DNA of 64,000 nucleotides. It comes from Erwinia psidii. GTDB taxonomy: Bacteria > Pseudomonadota > Gammaproteobacteria > Enterobacterales > Enterobacteriaceae. Below, one piece after another: positions 54,147-62,471 of the stretch. A program made the position numbers and the translations under genes. The stretch spans positions 1-64,000 of the forward strand of contig NZ_RHHM01000008.1 in the NCBI RefSeq assembly GCF_003846135.1, read 5' to 3'. The first letter of the stretch is position 1. Each line of letters opens with the position of its first letter. Below the pieces are notes generated by a model. That model did not search any database, had not been told where the DNA came from, and saw only the letters and a program-made list of their open reading frames with translations.

Positions 54147-54482
54147 ATGACGCTGAACCTCAAAGGCCGCGCCGCTCGCGTGGCCGTCCTTACCTTATCT
54201 GTGCTACTGCTGTCGGCGGGGATGTTTGCCGTAGCGTCGGTGTTTATGGCGTATGACCCGGACGGACATCTGACGCGCGACTGGCTGCATAACAGCCGCT
54301 GGAGTCTGTTCGCCTGGCGGCTGACGCTTTATACCGGCATGGCCGTCGTCTGGCTGCACAGAATGCGTCCACGGGTGGTACGCCGCTGGCCGCAGGCCCG
54401 GCCACGCCTGCCGCGCACCGAAGCGCTGGCGGTCCTGTTTATTCTGGCCACGGAGTACGTGGCCTGGTCCGGTGTGGCCTGA
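54147..54482 (+). CDS. Small membrane protein between TraH- and TraG-like genes
   Basis: 111 residues with about three hydrophobic spans (AVLTLSVLLLSAGMFAVASV, LTLYTGMAVVWLHRM, ALAVLFILATEYVAWSGVA). It starts one base after the preceding stop. Conserved in place in related ICEs, as far as I recall; function unknown. Confidence 0.7.
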   Translation: MTLNLKGRAARVAVLTLSVLLLSAGMFAVASVFMAYDPDGHLTRDWLHNSRWSLFAWRLTLYTGMAVVWLHRMRPRVVRRWPQARPRLPRTEALAVLFILATEYVAWSGVA

Positions 54483-54489
54483 GGGGAAG

Positions 54490-56016
54490 ATGATGACCGC
54501 TAACAGCTTTCTGGAGTATTTTCTCGTTCTCTTTGGCTGGGTGATGAATAATGCGATGTGGAGCATTCTCAGCAGCACCGGTCTGTTTGCGCTGCCGCTG
54601 GTGTTTAAGGTGCTGGGCGTCTGGCTGAAGGTGCGGGAAGAGGGCGCGGACGAGGGCAACAAGGGGATGCTGGCACTGCCTCGCATTGAGCACGCCATCT
54701 ACGTCTCCTTTCTTGTGATGCTGTTCTGCTGCATCCCGCTGCTGCCGGTGGATATCAGCACCATTAAATTTGACAGCTCGCGGGCGAAACAGTGCGGCGT
54801 CAGCGTACCCACGCCGCAGAACTCCGGTTACAAGGGGCTGGTAAATGATTTTGACGGCCGCACTGCGGAGGTGCCGGTCTGGTGGTACCTGCTGCACATG
54901 ATGTCGAAAGGCACCACGCAGGCGATGATTGCGTCTATCCCCTGCGGCACGCAGCTGCGCCAGATGCGCTTTGACGTCCAGAACACGAAGCTGCGTGATC
55001 CGGTGTTGCTTCAGGAGGTGCAGGACTTTGCTGACCAGTGCTACTCGCGGGCCTACTTCCGGCTGAAGAACAGCAACAGCCAGCTGAGCGATGCGACCAT
55101 CAACTCGGTGGGCTGGATAGGCAGCGATTATTTTCTCAACACTTCCGGCTATTACGATTACTACACGTCGATGACGCCGCGCAGCCAGTGGCCGTATGAC
55201 AGCGCCCGCGACAGCGGGTATCCGGATACCGGTCAGGGCGGTTATCCCACCTGCAAAACCTGGTGGTCGGACGGCTCATCCGGACTGCGACAGCGGGTGC
55301 TGGCCAGCTTCAGCGAGGACACCCGTAAGGAGATGCAGCGCCAGTTCCCGGGGACGCAGTGGGAAACCCTGGCGTTGCAGTGGCTGGTCAGCCCGCGCAA
55401 TGCCGGGTTATCCGGCGAGGGTACAACCTATGCGGTGGGCAGCGCGGATAACGCGACCGGCGTGGTGGGCAATCTTAGCCGGCTGACGTCCACTCTCGGT
55501 CTGGGGCTAAAGCAGATAGAGGCGCTGCCTGGTTTTGATGCGTTGAAACAGGCGCTGCCAATGATACAGGCGCTGTTACAGATGATGATTATCACGGTTA
55601 TCCCGGTACTGATGATGTTCAGCGCCTATGAGCTGAAAACCATCGTCACCATCTCTTTCGCGCTGTTTGCCCTTCAGTTCATCACCTTCTGGTGGGAGTT
55701 GGCGGGCTGGCTGGATGACTGGCTAATCACTATTCTGTATGACAATATGGCGGAGCAGGGGATTGCTAACAGTTCCATCCCCTTTGCCGGTTTTTTCAGT
55801 TCAACATCTGATGGCTGGGTGATGAACCTGGTACTGGGGATGATGTATGTGGTTTTTCCTTCGTTCTGGATAGGGATGTTAAGTTGGGCTGGTGTTAAAA
55901 TCGGGGGAGTAATTGATTCTGCAATGGCCTCTGCTTCAAAAATGCCACAACAGGCTGGTAATGAAGGAGGTAAAGCGGCGGTGGATGCTGTCAAAAGCGT
56001 AGCTAAGAAAGTTTAA
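54490..56016 (+). CDS. traG: TraG-like mating-pair stabilisation protein
   Basis: 508 residues. N-terminal membrane spans (about 8-40 and 75-95), a periplasmic Cys-containing domain, and C-terminal spans (about 360-400 and 425-480: FFSSTSDGWVMNLVLGMMYV). It matches the TraG N-terminal type of F and SXT, which stabilises mating pairs and, in F/SXT, is the target of entry exclusion. It lacks the long C-terminal domain of F TraG. ATG 54490 follows GAGGGGAAG. Confidence 0.84.
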   Translation: MMTANSFLEYFLVLFGWVMNNAMWSILSSTGLFALPLVFKVLGVWLKVREEGADEGNKGMLALPRIEHAIYVSFLVMLFCCIPLLPVDISTIKFDSSRAKQCGVSVPTPQNSGYKGLVNDFDGRTAEVPVWWYLLHMMSKGTTQAMIASIPCGTQLRQMRFDVQNTKLRDPVLLQEVQDFADQCYSRAYFRLKNSNSQLSDATINSVGWIGSDYFLNTSGYYDYYTSMTPRSQWPYDSARDSGYPDTGQGGYPTCKTWWSDGSSGLRQRVLASFSEDTRKEMQRQFPGTQWETLALQWLVSPRNAGLSGEGTTYAVGSADNATGVVGNLSRLTSTLGLGLKQIEALPGFDALKQALPMIQALLQMMIITVIPVLMMFSAYELKTIVTISFALFALQFITFWWELAGWLDDWLITILYDNMAEQGIANSSIPFAGFFSSTSDGWVMNLVLGMMYVVFPSFWIGMLSWAGVKIGGVIDSAMASASKMPQQAGNEGGKAAVDAVKSVAKKV

Positions 56017-56053
56017 AGATATTAGGTTAGCCAGCTCGCACGACGGAGCTGGC

Positions 56054-56341
56054 TTAGTCTTTCATGCCATTCCTGTAATAACCGTAACCTTGGGAACCAT
56101 GCTTGTAACCATTGGATTCACTACTTTCATATACTTCATCAATTTGATTTTGTTTTTTGTTATCGGGTAAATGGGATGCCATTAAGACCCCAGCCTTTAC
56201 GACACCGAAAGCCACATCAATAGTGCCCAGCAAGACATTACGCCCTAACTCTTTAAAATCAGCCTTCTTCATCCTGAACTTACTTTTTTTACGTGAGCAA
56301 ATCTCCGCCACATCTTTTGGGTCAAAGCCGTTTCCGCTCAT
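56054..56341 (-). CDS. Small hypothetical protein, opposite strand
   Basis: 95 residues: a basic start (CSRKKSKFRMKKADFKELGR), one amphipathic or membrane helix (NVLLGTIDVAFGVVKAGVLM) and a Gly/Tyr-rich end (HGSQGYGYYRNGMKD). It opposes traG and is more A+T-rich. Not recognised. Its place beside traG makes an exclusion or regulatory role conceivable. Confidence 0.6.
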   Translation of the reverse strand: MSGNGFDPKDVAEICSRKKSKFRMKKADFKELGRNVLLGTIDVAFGVVKAGVLMASHLPDNKKQNQIDEVYESSESNGYKHGSQGYGYYRNGMKD

Positions 56342-56593
56342 ATCGCTACCTGTGAAGTTTTGTAGTTGTAGGTATGCACTTCTATCGAATGTTACTGATG
56401 ATTTTCTAATGTATTAAGGTTACTGGAAACCGTAGGTGTTGGCAACTTTTTGTACTCTCTTTAGTTGGTGAGGTTAAGGATAAAGGTGCTCAGGCTGCTT
56501 CGTATGTCAGACATAGTGAGAAAAATATTATTTGCAAGATTGTTTAATAAAAATTAAGTTTTTTGCACTCAGTTTCTTAAACAGGTAAATAAT

Positions 56594-57766
56594 GTGCTTA
56601 TCAAATTTCTTACCCCTTACCTTCTTTTTTGTTACAGCGCGGCTTACAGCATACTCCAGACACTCGATGGAATAGGATTAGCCTCAACGATACGATACGA
56701 GAACAATAGTGCCAGTCCCTTTGCAACGATGATATTTGCTCCAGAGGAAAAGGTCATGATTATGCTGCCAGTGATAATCATAAGTATGGTCGTTATTATC
56801 TTTCTTCTTCTCGCCGCTGCATATTTTTTATGGAAAATCACCGGGGTGATTATCTGTGCCATTATTTTGATATTGCCTGGTTTGCTTGCGATATCAGGAT
56901 ATTTTCCGGCTATCAGGTGGCTTCCTTATCGATATAATATTGGCGGGGCTGGAGAGGTGGGTAGTCCGGCAGGTATAAGCTGCCTGTTTATAGCAGGAAT
57001 ACTTACAGGTTGGGCTTTTTTTATATTGATTCAGAAAGCTTTTCGTGCAGGCGAACGTTTCAGAACGGTGTTTGATATTTTTCTTATCCTTACTGCCGCA
57101 GTAAATGGAATATTCTGGGTGCATGATAAAGAGATTAGTTCAATTCAGTCTGCTCATCAGGAAACTAGCATGAATATTAATTCATCAAGTGCCTATTTAT
57201 TAAAACAGGTAGAATACTATGATGAACAGTGTAGAAACGGTGTTGTTAAGAATGTGCTTTCCTGCCAGTGGGCATCAGATATTCAGGGAAAGCTTAATGA
57301 TTATACTTACCAGCTCCCATCTGTTTTTATGCAATTCACACCTGATACTGTTGTTGGTTTATATAAAACATATAACATGTCAGATTCTCAGGCTGAGAAA
57401 ATACGCGAGGAGTTAAATGAATATAATCTGCGAATGTGTCCTGAAAAGCAGTTAGGGCAGGGCGTTACTCAATTAGCACCACCATCAAGGCTCTGTCAGG
57501 AAACACCCATTCAGTATTGTGATGCTATCATTGAAAACAAATACAGTCATACTGCTCGGGGAGAAGTGGCACTAGCGAGTGAATGTGTTTTTTCATCAAT
57601 GTTAAGGAATAAAAAGATCCTGAGTAAGCAGGGTACTGAACTCAGTGAATCATCCCAAAACAGTAATTTTCGTTGGCTGTGGTTTATACTTCTCTCTGTT
57701 CTTCTGGGCGGAAAAGTTGCCACGCTAATGTATAAAATACGAGAGTCATCGTCTGTTAAAGTGTAA
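56594..57766 (+). CDS. Inner-membrane protein with large periplasmic Cys-rich domain
   Basis: 390 residues, starting at GTG 56594. About five N-terminal spans (up to about residue 180), a periplasmic-sized region (about 180-360) with cysteines in YDEQCRNGVVKNVLSCQWAS, LRMCPEKQLG, RLCQETPIQYCDAI and SECVFSSML, and a C-terminal span (WLWFILLSVLLGGKVATLMY). A+T-rich compared with the T4SS genes. Not recognised. Following traG, it could be an entry-exclusion protein, as Eex lies near traG in SXT (inference). Confidence 0.6.
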   Translation: MLIKFLTPYLLFCYSAAYSILQTLDGIGLASTIRYENNSASPFATMIFAPEEKVMIMLPVIIISMVVIIFLLLAAAYFLWKITGVIICAIILILPGLLAISGYFPAIRWLPYRYNIGGAGEVGSPAGISCLFIAGILTGWAFFILIQKAFRAGERFRTVFDIFLILTAAVNGIFWVHDKEISSIQSAHQETSMNINSSSAYLLKQVEYYDEQCRNGVVKNVLSCQWASDIQGKLNDYTYQLPSVFMQFTPDTVVGLYKTYNMSDSQAEKIREELNEYNLRMCPEKQLGQGVTQLAPPSRLCQETPIQYCDAIIENKYSHTARGEVALASECVFSSMLRNKKILSKQGTELSESSQNSNFRWLWFILLSVLLGGKVATLMYKIRESSSVKV

Positions 57767-57925
57767 TTTTACGTAAGAGAATTATTTACTTATCAGAGGA
57801 TATTGCTGCCAGGGTAATATCCTTATTTACGTTACAGAACCTCTATGCTTCATCTCATTACCTAAAAATTCATATCCCCCTTGAAAAAGGATCGCTGTCC
57901 GATCTACTATCCTACGCGTTGTACC
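57767..57925. other. A+T-rich gap before STAXI copy 2
   Basis: No gene and no clear terminator seen after the membrane-protein gene. Confidence 0.3.
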
Positions 57926-58050
57926 GTTGCAATAAGCAACATGCCAATGTCCCGGCAATCTGAGAGGGACGCCTTCGGGTGATTGCATGCCAAAGTTGTC
58001 AAAACCTGAGAGACGACGCCTTCGGGCGGTAAACCCGTTAGCCTTTGAAA
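57926..58050 (+). ncRNA. STAXI-like structured RNA, copy 2 (tandem pseudoknots)
   Basis: Hairpin GTTGC/GCAAC (57926-57940). Unit 1: GTCCC 57949-57953 with GGGAC 57966-57970, and GCAATC 57955-57960 with GATTGC 57981-57986. Unit 2: GTTGTC 57995-58000 with GACGAC 58012-58017, and ACC 58004-58006 with GGT 58028-58030. Both units keep TGAGA and a GCC-TTCG-GG hairpin. Compared with copy 1, both arms of both unit-1 stems change together, good evidence for an RNA (or single-stranded DNA) structure. It lies upstream of a XerC/D-like recombinase gene, a known STAXI context. Confidence 0.78.
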
Positions 58051-58253
58051 ATGGGGATCGCGTTAACTGCGATAAAGGATTTAACTTCACTATCAGCCTG
58101 CTTTCGCAGCGCTTCTTTACGGACCAGTCAGGTCTGTTTCACTTCGTTTCGTCCCGAATACTGACGACTGCATTCGATGCAAACTTTGCGACGTGGGTAT
58201 GACCATTTGGAACATTTGGGCATCTTCCACGACGGCATTGTAAGCAGAAGAAC

Positions 58254-58609
58254 GCGGCGTCACTTGCGTGCGAACGAAGTGAACACCAAGTGACGCCGCA
58301 AAGCGGCATACGTCAACACCACGTAATACGTGCTTTCAAACGCGATTTTAAGGATGGTTTCACGGGAATCACCTAATCGCCTCGTTTAATACGTCTCTGT
58401 TTTGCGTCCGTTTTCACGGACGTCCGCAAAACGCAAATCTTAACTAATGACTTTTTCAAGTCTTAACTACATGAAATAAGGAGAAAATCGTCCAGGTACT
58501 GAGGCGTTCGTCTTAATCAGACGAACGGGGAGCAACAAACCGTCGCACAGAGTGCTAAACGGGCTCCTGCAACAACTCAACTCAGCCTCGCCATGCTACA
58601 CAGTACCTG
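58254..58609 (+). repeat. Cluster of strong inverted repeats upstream of the recombinase gene
   Basis: GCGGCGTCACTTG (58254-58266) and CAAGTGACGCCGC (58287-58299) form a perfect 13-bp inverted repeat. GTTTTGCG (58399-58406) and CGCAAAAC flank an inner GTCCG/CGGAC hairpin. CGTTCGTCT (58505-58513) pairs with AGACGAACG (58519-58527). CAGGTACTG (58493-58501) pairs with CAGTACCTG (58601-58609), enclosing the latter. No gene overlaps. This could be a large structured RNA, the recombinase's target site, or oriT. Confidence 0.65.
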
Positions 58610-58730
58610 ACGGCCATGATGGCAAACTAACCGACACGCATGGACGTCTGACCAACGTACTGGTCATGCCAGCCAGTCTTTCTGCCGGTGACCGCTCACC
58701 AGTGGTTCGCGTCAGAAGGACTTTGCATTG

Positions 58731-59660
58731 ATGAGGATAAGAGAGCTTATGAAGCACAAAAGTACGCGATCAAAAATTGAGGGGTTCAGGAAAGAATTTA
58801 TTTCTTTCGCCAGAAAAGGAGCGGGCGGTTATGCCACCATTGCCGACCGGCAGCGTATTGGACGATATTTTCTGGATCACCTGAAAAATTCAGGTATAAA
58901 ACTTCGCAGCGTGGATGCACTTAAAGTTCGCTACGTTGAGAGTTATATTGATTATCGTAAAAGCCTTAATCTGAGCCATCGTACTCTTCAGAATGAAATG
59001 TCGGTATTACGCAGCATTTTCAGCGCTGCCGGAAAACATCGCCTGGCCGATCCGGAAAATGAACGGCTCAGCAATAAAGCATTGGGTATCTCAGGCGTAA
59101 ACCGCGACGGAACCAAAACGGCTCTTACACTGGATGAGTTTTCGAAAGCCTTCAATGAAATTGAAAAACAGGACCGTGGTGTTGCGGCAACAATGCGGCT
59201 TGCCTATACCTTTGGCCTGCGTACAAAAGAAGCCATTGAAGCCTGTAAATCATTATCCACATGGAAACGAGCGGTGGAGAATGGCGATAAATCAATTCGG
59301 GTTGTTTTCGGGACAAAAGGGGGGCGACCAAGAGACACCACGATTATTAATCGTGATGAGGCATTTCGCGCAATTCTTTATGCTGAAAAAGAGGCTAAAG
59401 AGCGTAATGGCCGATTTATTGATAAACCAGGTATTCACCAGGCGATCAACCGTTATCGTTATTTTGTCAGAAAGGCCGGGCTGACGGGAGAAAAAGCACC
59501 GCACAGTATGCGCTATAACTTTGCCCGCGAATTATCGGACTACCATAAACGTCAGGGATACAATGAAAAAGAGGTTATGGCGATGATCTCAATGGATTTG
59601 GGGCATGGGGATGGACGTGGACGTTACATTAAACAGGTTTATTATCGTAATGATGAGTAG
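58731..59660 (+). CDS. Tyrosine recombinase (Integrase_1-type, XerC/D-like)
   Basis: 309 residues. The SAM-like core-binding domain covers about 10-105. The catalytic set is complete: R164 (FGLRTKEAIE), K196 (VVFGTKGGRPRD), H258 and R261 (APHSMRYNFA), H292 (DLGHGDGRGRY) and Y299. Proteins of this type accompany STAXI RNAs and are common on ICEs apart from the tRNA integrase. It might resolve multimers or act on the inverted repeats just upstream. It is not next to an att site here, so it is unlikely to be the ICE integrase. ATG 58731 or TTG 58728 can start it (AAGGA upstream). Confidence 0.88.
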   Translation: MRIRELMKHKSTRSKIEGFRKEFISFARKGAGGYATIADRQRIGRYFLDHLKNSGIKLRSVDALKVRYVESYIDYRKSLNLSHRTLQNEMSVLRSIFSAAGKHRLADPENERLSNKALGISGVNRDGTKTALTLDEFSKAFNEIEKQDRGVAATMRLAYTFGLRTKEAIEACKSLSTWKRAVENGDKSIRVVFGTKGGRPRDTTIINRDEAFRAILYAEKEAKERNGRFIDKPGIHQAINRYRYFVRKAGLTGEKAPHSMRYNFARELSDYHKRQGYNEKEVMAMISMDLGHGDGRGRYIKQVYYRNDE

Positions 59661-60111
59661 TCATAAATATGCGTCACTATGACAGTTACCACGACGACAC
59701 TTTGATAAGACTTATATAATTCGTAATAGTCTGATATAGTCATTGCATGTATCTACTCTAATTTCTTAGATTGCGAGTAACAAAGACGGGTATGAGTACT
59801 TCAATAAATTCTTGAAAAATAGTTCGCGTGTATGGGTGCAATAGACAATATACAGTGGGTTAGAAAAAGATAAAATTTCAATTATCAGGATTGAGTAGCT
59901 ACTTTTTTTGTAGTTACTTTTTCAAGAGGGAAAAAGTGTCAATCTCCGCTCTTTGCCCAAACCAGATCGTCAGATTTGATTATGTTTTACCTACAAAATC
60001 TGTCAGTTCCGGTCTTAGCTAACAAACTTTAGTTGATATTGAATGATCCACTTTATCTATAACAGGGGCTTGCTGAACGCCCCTGACTGTCGTAGCATAA
60101 TTCTGCTAACC
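59661..60111. other. A+T-rich intergenic stretch
   Basis: No gene seen. One hairpin, CAGGGGC (60063-60069) with GCCCCTG (60079-60085), lacks a T-run. It leads into STAXI copy 3. Confidence 0.4.
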
Positions 60112-60253
60112 GTTGTCATCACGACAACTGCCAATGTTCCGGTGATTTGAGAGGAGCGCCTTCGGGTAATCACATGCTACATGCCAATGCCATCGTAACC
60201 TGAGAGATGGCGCTTTAGGGCGGTTTTAAATCTGTTAACCTTTGAAAACAGAG
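60112..60253 (+). ncRNA. STAXI-like structured RNA, copy 3 (partly degraded)
   Basis: Nearly identical to copy 1: hairpin GTTGTC/GACAAC, unit 1 with GTTCC pairing GGAGC (one G-U) and GTGATT with AATCAC, and unit 2 with GCCATC/GATGGC. There is a 7-base insertion (TACATGC) between the units, and the second TTCG loop has become TTAG. It precedes the accessory gene set with switch-like leaders; antirestriction-type genes are a known STAXI neighbour. Confidence 0.72.
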
Positions 60254-60392
60254 ACCCATGTGGGTTAAGGTCCTTTCAACGCATTACTCCCTTTTTTATT
60301 AAAAATGCACTCATCCTCAGGATGCGTCTTCCGTGGTTCACACGTTTTACCTGCGTTTTCTGCAAAGAACGTTTGCTTACTCACTCACCCAT

Positions 60393-60448
60393 GCGGGGAT
60401 TTATCTCCCTGCGGAGTTAAATCCTTTTATTTTTTCTGAAGAGGATTT
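60393..60448 (+). promoter_or_regulatory. Switch-like leader of the gene at 60453
   Basis: Hairpin 1: GCGGGGA 60393-60399 with TCCCTGC 60406-60412. Hairpin 2: 60419-60428 with 60439-60448, ten pairs, hiding GAGGA. Competing pairing: GGATTTA 60397-60403 with TAAATCC 60418-60424, seven perfect pairs. Confidence 0.6.
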
Positions 60449-60452
60449 ATCT

Positions 60453-60758
60453 ATGAGCACATTGAAACTGTTATTAGTAAAAAATGGCAGTAATGAATGG
60501 CACCAAATGTGGAGCAAACTGGCAAAGCATCCATCGAACCGTGCACTTCCGGACCCGAGCGTTGCTAATAATTATGGTGAAGTCTGGCAGTACATGGAGA
60601 CCGTGGAAAAACGTGTTCTGTGGTTTAAACGTTACATTCATTGTTTCCGGCATCGTCTTCACCCGGCCTGCGGTCGCTACATGACAATCAGTATCACTGC
60701 AAGCCACACCTTTAACCCGGACGATTCGGATGACGCTTTTTATCATCAGTTTGGTTAA
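60453..60758 (+). CDS. Hypothetical accessory protein
   Basis: 101 residues, soluble, with conserved-looking EVWQYMETVEKRVLWFKRYI and HCFRHRLHPACGRYMTISIT. ATG 60453 follows GAGGA inside the leader hairpin; upstream in-frame sequence would read through the leader. Not recognised; similar small genes occur in ICE accessory regions. Confidence 0.65.
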   Translation: MSTLKLLLVKNGSNEWHQMWSKLAKHPSNRALPDPSVANNYGEVWQYMETVEKRVLWFKRYIHCFRHRLHPACGRYMTISITASHTFNPDDSDDAFYHQFG

Positions 60759-60800
60759 GCATTGACTAATCGTTCAGTTTATTTACAACGTGCAACTTAA

Positions 60801-60849
60801 CCCAAAGGGACACTGACCCTTTGGGGCTGGTTCCTTTTTTTGAGGAACC
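60801..60849 (+). promoter_or_regulatory. Switch-like leader of the gene at 60855
   Basis: Hairpin 1: CCCAAAGGG 60801-60809 with CCCTTTGGG 60817-60825 (nine perfect pairs). Hairpin 2: 60829-60836 with 60842-60849, hiding GAGGA. Competing pairing: AAAGGGAC 60804-60811 with GTTCCTTT 60830-60837. Confidence 0.65.
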
Positions 60850-60854
60850 TGCTT

Positions 60855-61250
60855 ATGCATTACACCAGAATCATCACGCCCGGTGCGTTTCACCGTAGCA
60901 CCCGTTCTTTTCGTAAAGCCGTGGCGCTGACTGCTGAGACAGAGTCCGCACTCGTACTTATCAGCATTGAGAACAGATTCGGCGTGCCGGATACGGTCGA
61001 TGCCGATCCTGTTGCGAAGGCTGACGGACTACCGGACAGGCTGACCCGTCTCAGATGGATTGCCCATACGATCGGATTTGCCACTGGTTCAGGCTGGTTT
61101 AACGTCGAATTCTTTGATACCTGGATTGTTGATCTCATTCTGCTGGGCGTGTCGATACACAGCCGGCACTGGAATGAAGCATTCAACCAGGGCGTATACA
61201 ACGCGCACGATGCTGCGGCCGGACGCTTACACAGAACGGTTATTCACTGA
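60855..61250 (+). CDS. Hypothetical accessory protein
   Basis: 131 residues. Mostly helical, with conserved-looking RLRWIAHTIGFATGSGWFNV and WIVDLILLGVSIHSRHWNEA. No signal peptide. ATG 60855 sits right after the site-masking hairpin. Not recognised. It is separately led, so probably controlled on its own. Confidence 0.65.
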   Translation: MHYTRIITPGAFHRSTRSFRKAVALTAETESALVLISIENRFGVPDTVDADPVAKADGLPDRLTRLRWIAHTIGFATGSGWFNVEFFDTWIVDLILLGVSIHSRHWNEAFNQGVYNAHDAAAGRLHRTVIH

Positions 61251-61263
61251 TTTACCCACCCGT

Positions 61264-61325
61264 GCGGGGATACCTCCCTGCTTATGCTGTGGGGGTTTCT
61301 CCGCATTTCAACTGAGGAGAAAACC
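61264..61325 (+). promoter_or_regulatory. Switch-like leader of the gene at 61326
   Basis: Hairpin 1: 61264-61270 with 61275-61281. Hairpin 2: GGTTTCTCC 61294-61302 with 61316-61325, hiding GAGGAGA. Competing pairing: GGGGATACC 61266-61274 with 61294-61302, eight pairs with one mismatch. Confidence 0.6.
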
Positions 61326-61634
61326 ATGAGCAGTATAATGCTTTCCATCGTTACCCGCATTGCACGCCGCTTCAGCCGTCTGGCAGAAGCCATGCGCCAT
61401 CAGCAGGCGGAGTGGTTTACCAATCGTAACGGCCGGTGCAGCTTCCGGGCCGACGTTATCCCTTCAGACGGCAGATTTACCGCCGTGATTTCACAACGAA
61501 CGGGTTACAGCTCGCGTGACTGGCAGTACCGGCGGCTGGCCGTTGCCGGCGAGTTCTCGTCTTCCCGAAAAGCATTACGGGCAGGACGGAGAATGGCTCA
61601 GCAAATGGCCGGACTGCGTTACCGCTTCGACTGA
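61326..61634 (+). CDS. Small basic hypothetical protein
   Basis: 102 residues, strongly basic (many Arg), with QAEWFTNRNGRCSFRADVIP and YSSRDWQYRRLAVAGEFSSS. The charge suggests nucleic-acid binding, but no fold is recognised. It is one of the separately led accessory genes. Confidence 0.62.
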   Translation: MSSIMLSIVTRIARRFSRLAEAMRHQQAEWFTNRNGRCSFRADVIPSDGRFTAVISQRTGYSSRDWQYRRLAVAGEFSSSRKALRAGRRMAQQMAGLRYRFD

Positions 61635-61658
61635 TAACGCATTAACGTTTTAACACTT

Positions 61659-61712
61659 CCCGGAGGGACCTTCCCTCTGGGGAGGTTTTCTCCTGACTTT
61701 ACCGGAGGAACC
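61659..61712 (+). promoter_or_regulatory. Switch-like leader of the gene at 61713
   Basis: Hairpin 1: 61659-61667 with 61673-61681 (nine pairs). Hairpin 2: 61684-61693 with 61704-61712, hiding GGAGG. Competing pairing: GAGGGACC 61663-61670 with GGTTTTCTC 61684-61692. Confidence 0.62.
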
Positions 61713-62324
61713 ATGATCCGATTTACGTCCACTGCATTGCGCCCGCTGCTTTCACAGGCCGATGCCACTCAGCGTCCGCTGATACTTGAGCGCGGCCCCG
61801 ACCTCTACCTTCGGGTACCGGACGACAGTCGCCCCGGCGAATGGCTGAAAGCCTATGCCGACGGTTGTGATCCCCGTACGGACGCTGACTGGTCAGCAAA
61901 CTCTGCGGCGCTGATACCGGACGGCCAGTTTTCTTTTAAGACCTTTATCGCGCATAACCTTTGTGATGATGTACTGGAGAAGCACCACGATTTACTGATG
62001 ATGCCTTTCATAGAGGAAGTCACGAAGGCACTCACCCTGTACAAAGAGACGCGGCCACCGCAGGTAGTTTATGTACCGGTGGGGGAGTTCCGTGACCGCA
62101 CAGACTGGCTTTATGACCAGTCGCAGAGGCATTACCACGCCTGCGTGAACGATGCCGAATGTATCAGCTGGCGTTCGCAAGCGCTGTATGTGCTGGACCA
62201 GGTTATCCGACTGGATGCAAAACGCGCAAAGCCGGCCGATCGCGAAAGGTTTGCGCGCGCCGTCGAAAGCGTGCGCGGGCGTATCAGCCTGGTGAAGCCT
62301 GACGGATCGGTCAGGCATTTCTGA
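61713..62324 (+). CDS. Hypothetical accessory protein
   Basis: 203 residues, soluble. The N-terminal part (RPLILERGPDLYLRVPDDSR) and a helical C-terminal part (SWRSQALYVLDQVIRLDAKR) look like two small domains. Not recognised with confidence. The start lies directly behind the masked GGAGGAACC site. Confidence 0.62.
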   Translation: MIRFTSTALRPLLSQADATQRPLILERGPDLYLRVPDDSRPGEWLKAYADGCDPRTDADWSANSAALIPDGQFSFKTFIAHNLCDDVLEKHHDLLMMPFIEEVTKALTLYKETRPPQVVYVPVGEFRDRTDWLYDQSQRHYHACVNDAECISWRSQALYVLDQVIRLDAKRAKPADRERFARAVESVRGRISLVKPDGSVRHF

Positions 62325-62406
62325 TTCTGTTTTATGATCCTGCACGCCCGGCTTCATACCGAAGCGGGTGGCATAACGTAACGGGCGACAACCGTCGCCA
62401 TCATCC

Positions 62407-62465
62407 CCCTGAGGGCATCTTCCTCAGGGAGATGCCCTCTTTTTGTTTCAACCTTAAAGAGGAGT
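62407..62465 (+). promoter_or_regulatory. Switch-like leader of the gene at 62472
   Basis: Hairpin 1: CCCTGAGG 62407-62414 with CCTCAGGG 62422-62429. Hairpin 2: CCTCTTT 62436-62442 with AAAGAGG 62456-62462, hiding AGAGGAG. Competing pairing: GAGGGCATCT 62411-62420 with AGATGCCCTC 62430-62439, ten perfect pairs. This is the clearest bistable case in the window. Confidence 0.7.
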
Positions 62466-62471
62466 TCGACA

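Noticed and set aside
58731..59660. The ICE's own tRNA-targeting integrase
   Set aside because: It is a smaller Xer-like recombinase of the Integrase_1 type, far from any tRNA or att copy; the real integrase probably lies beyond the window.
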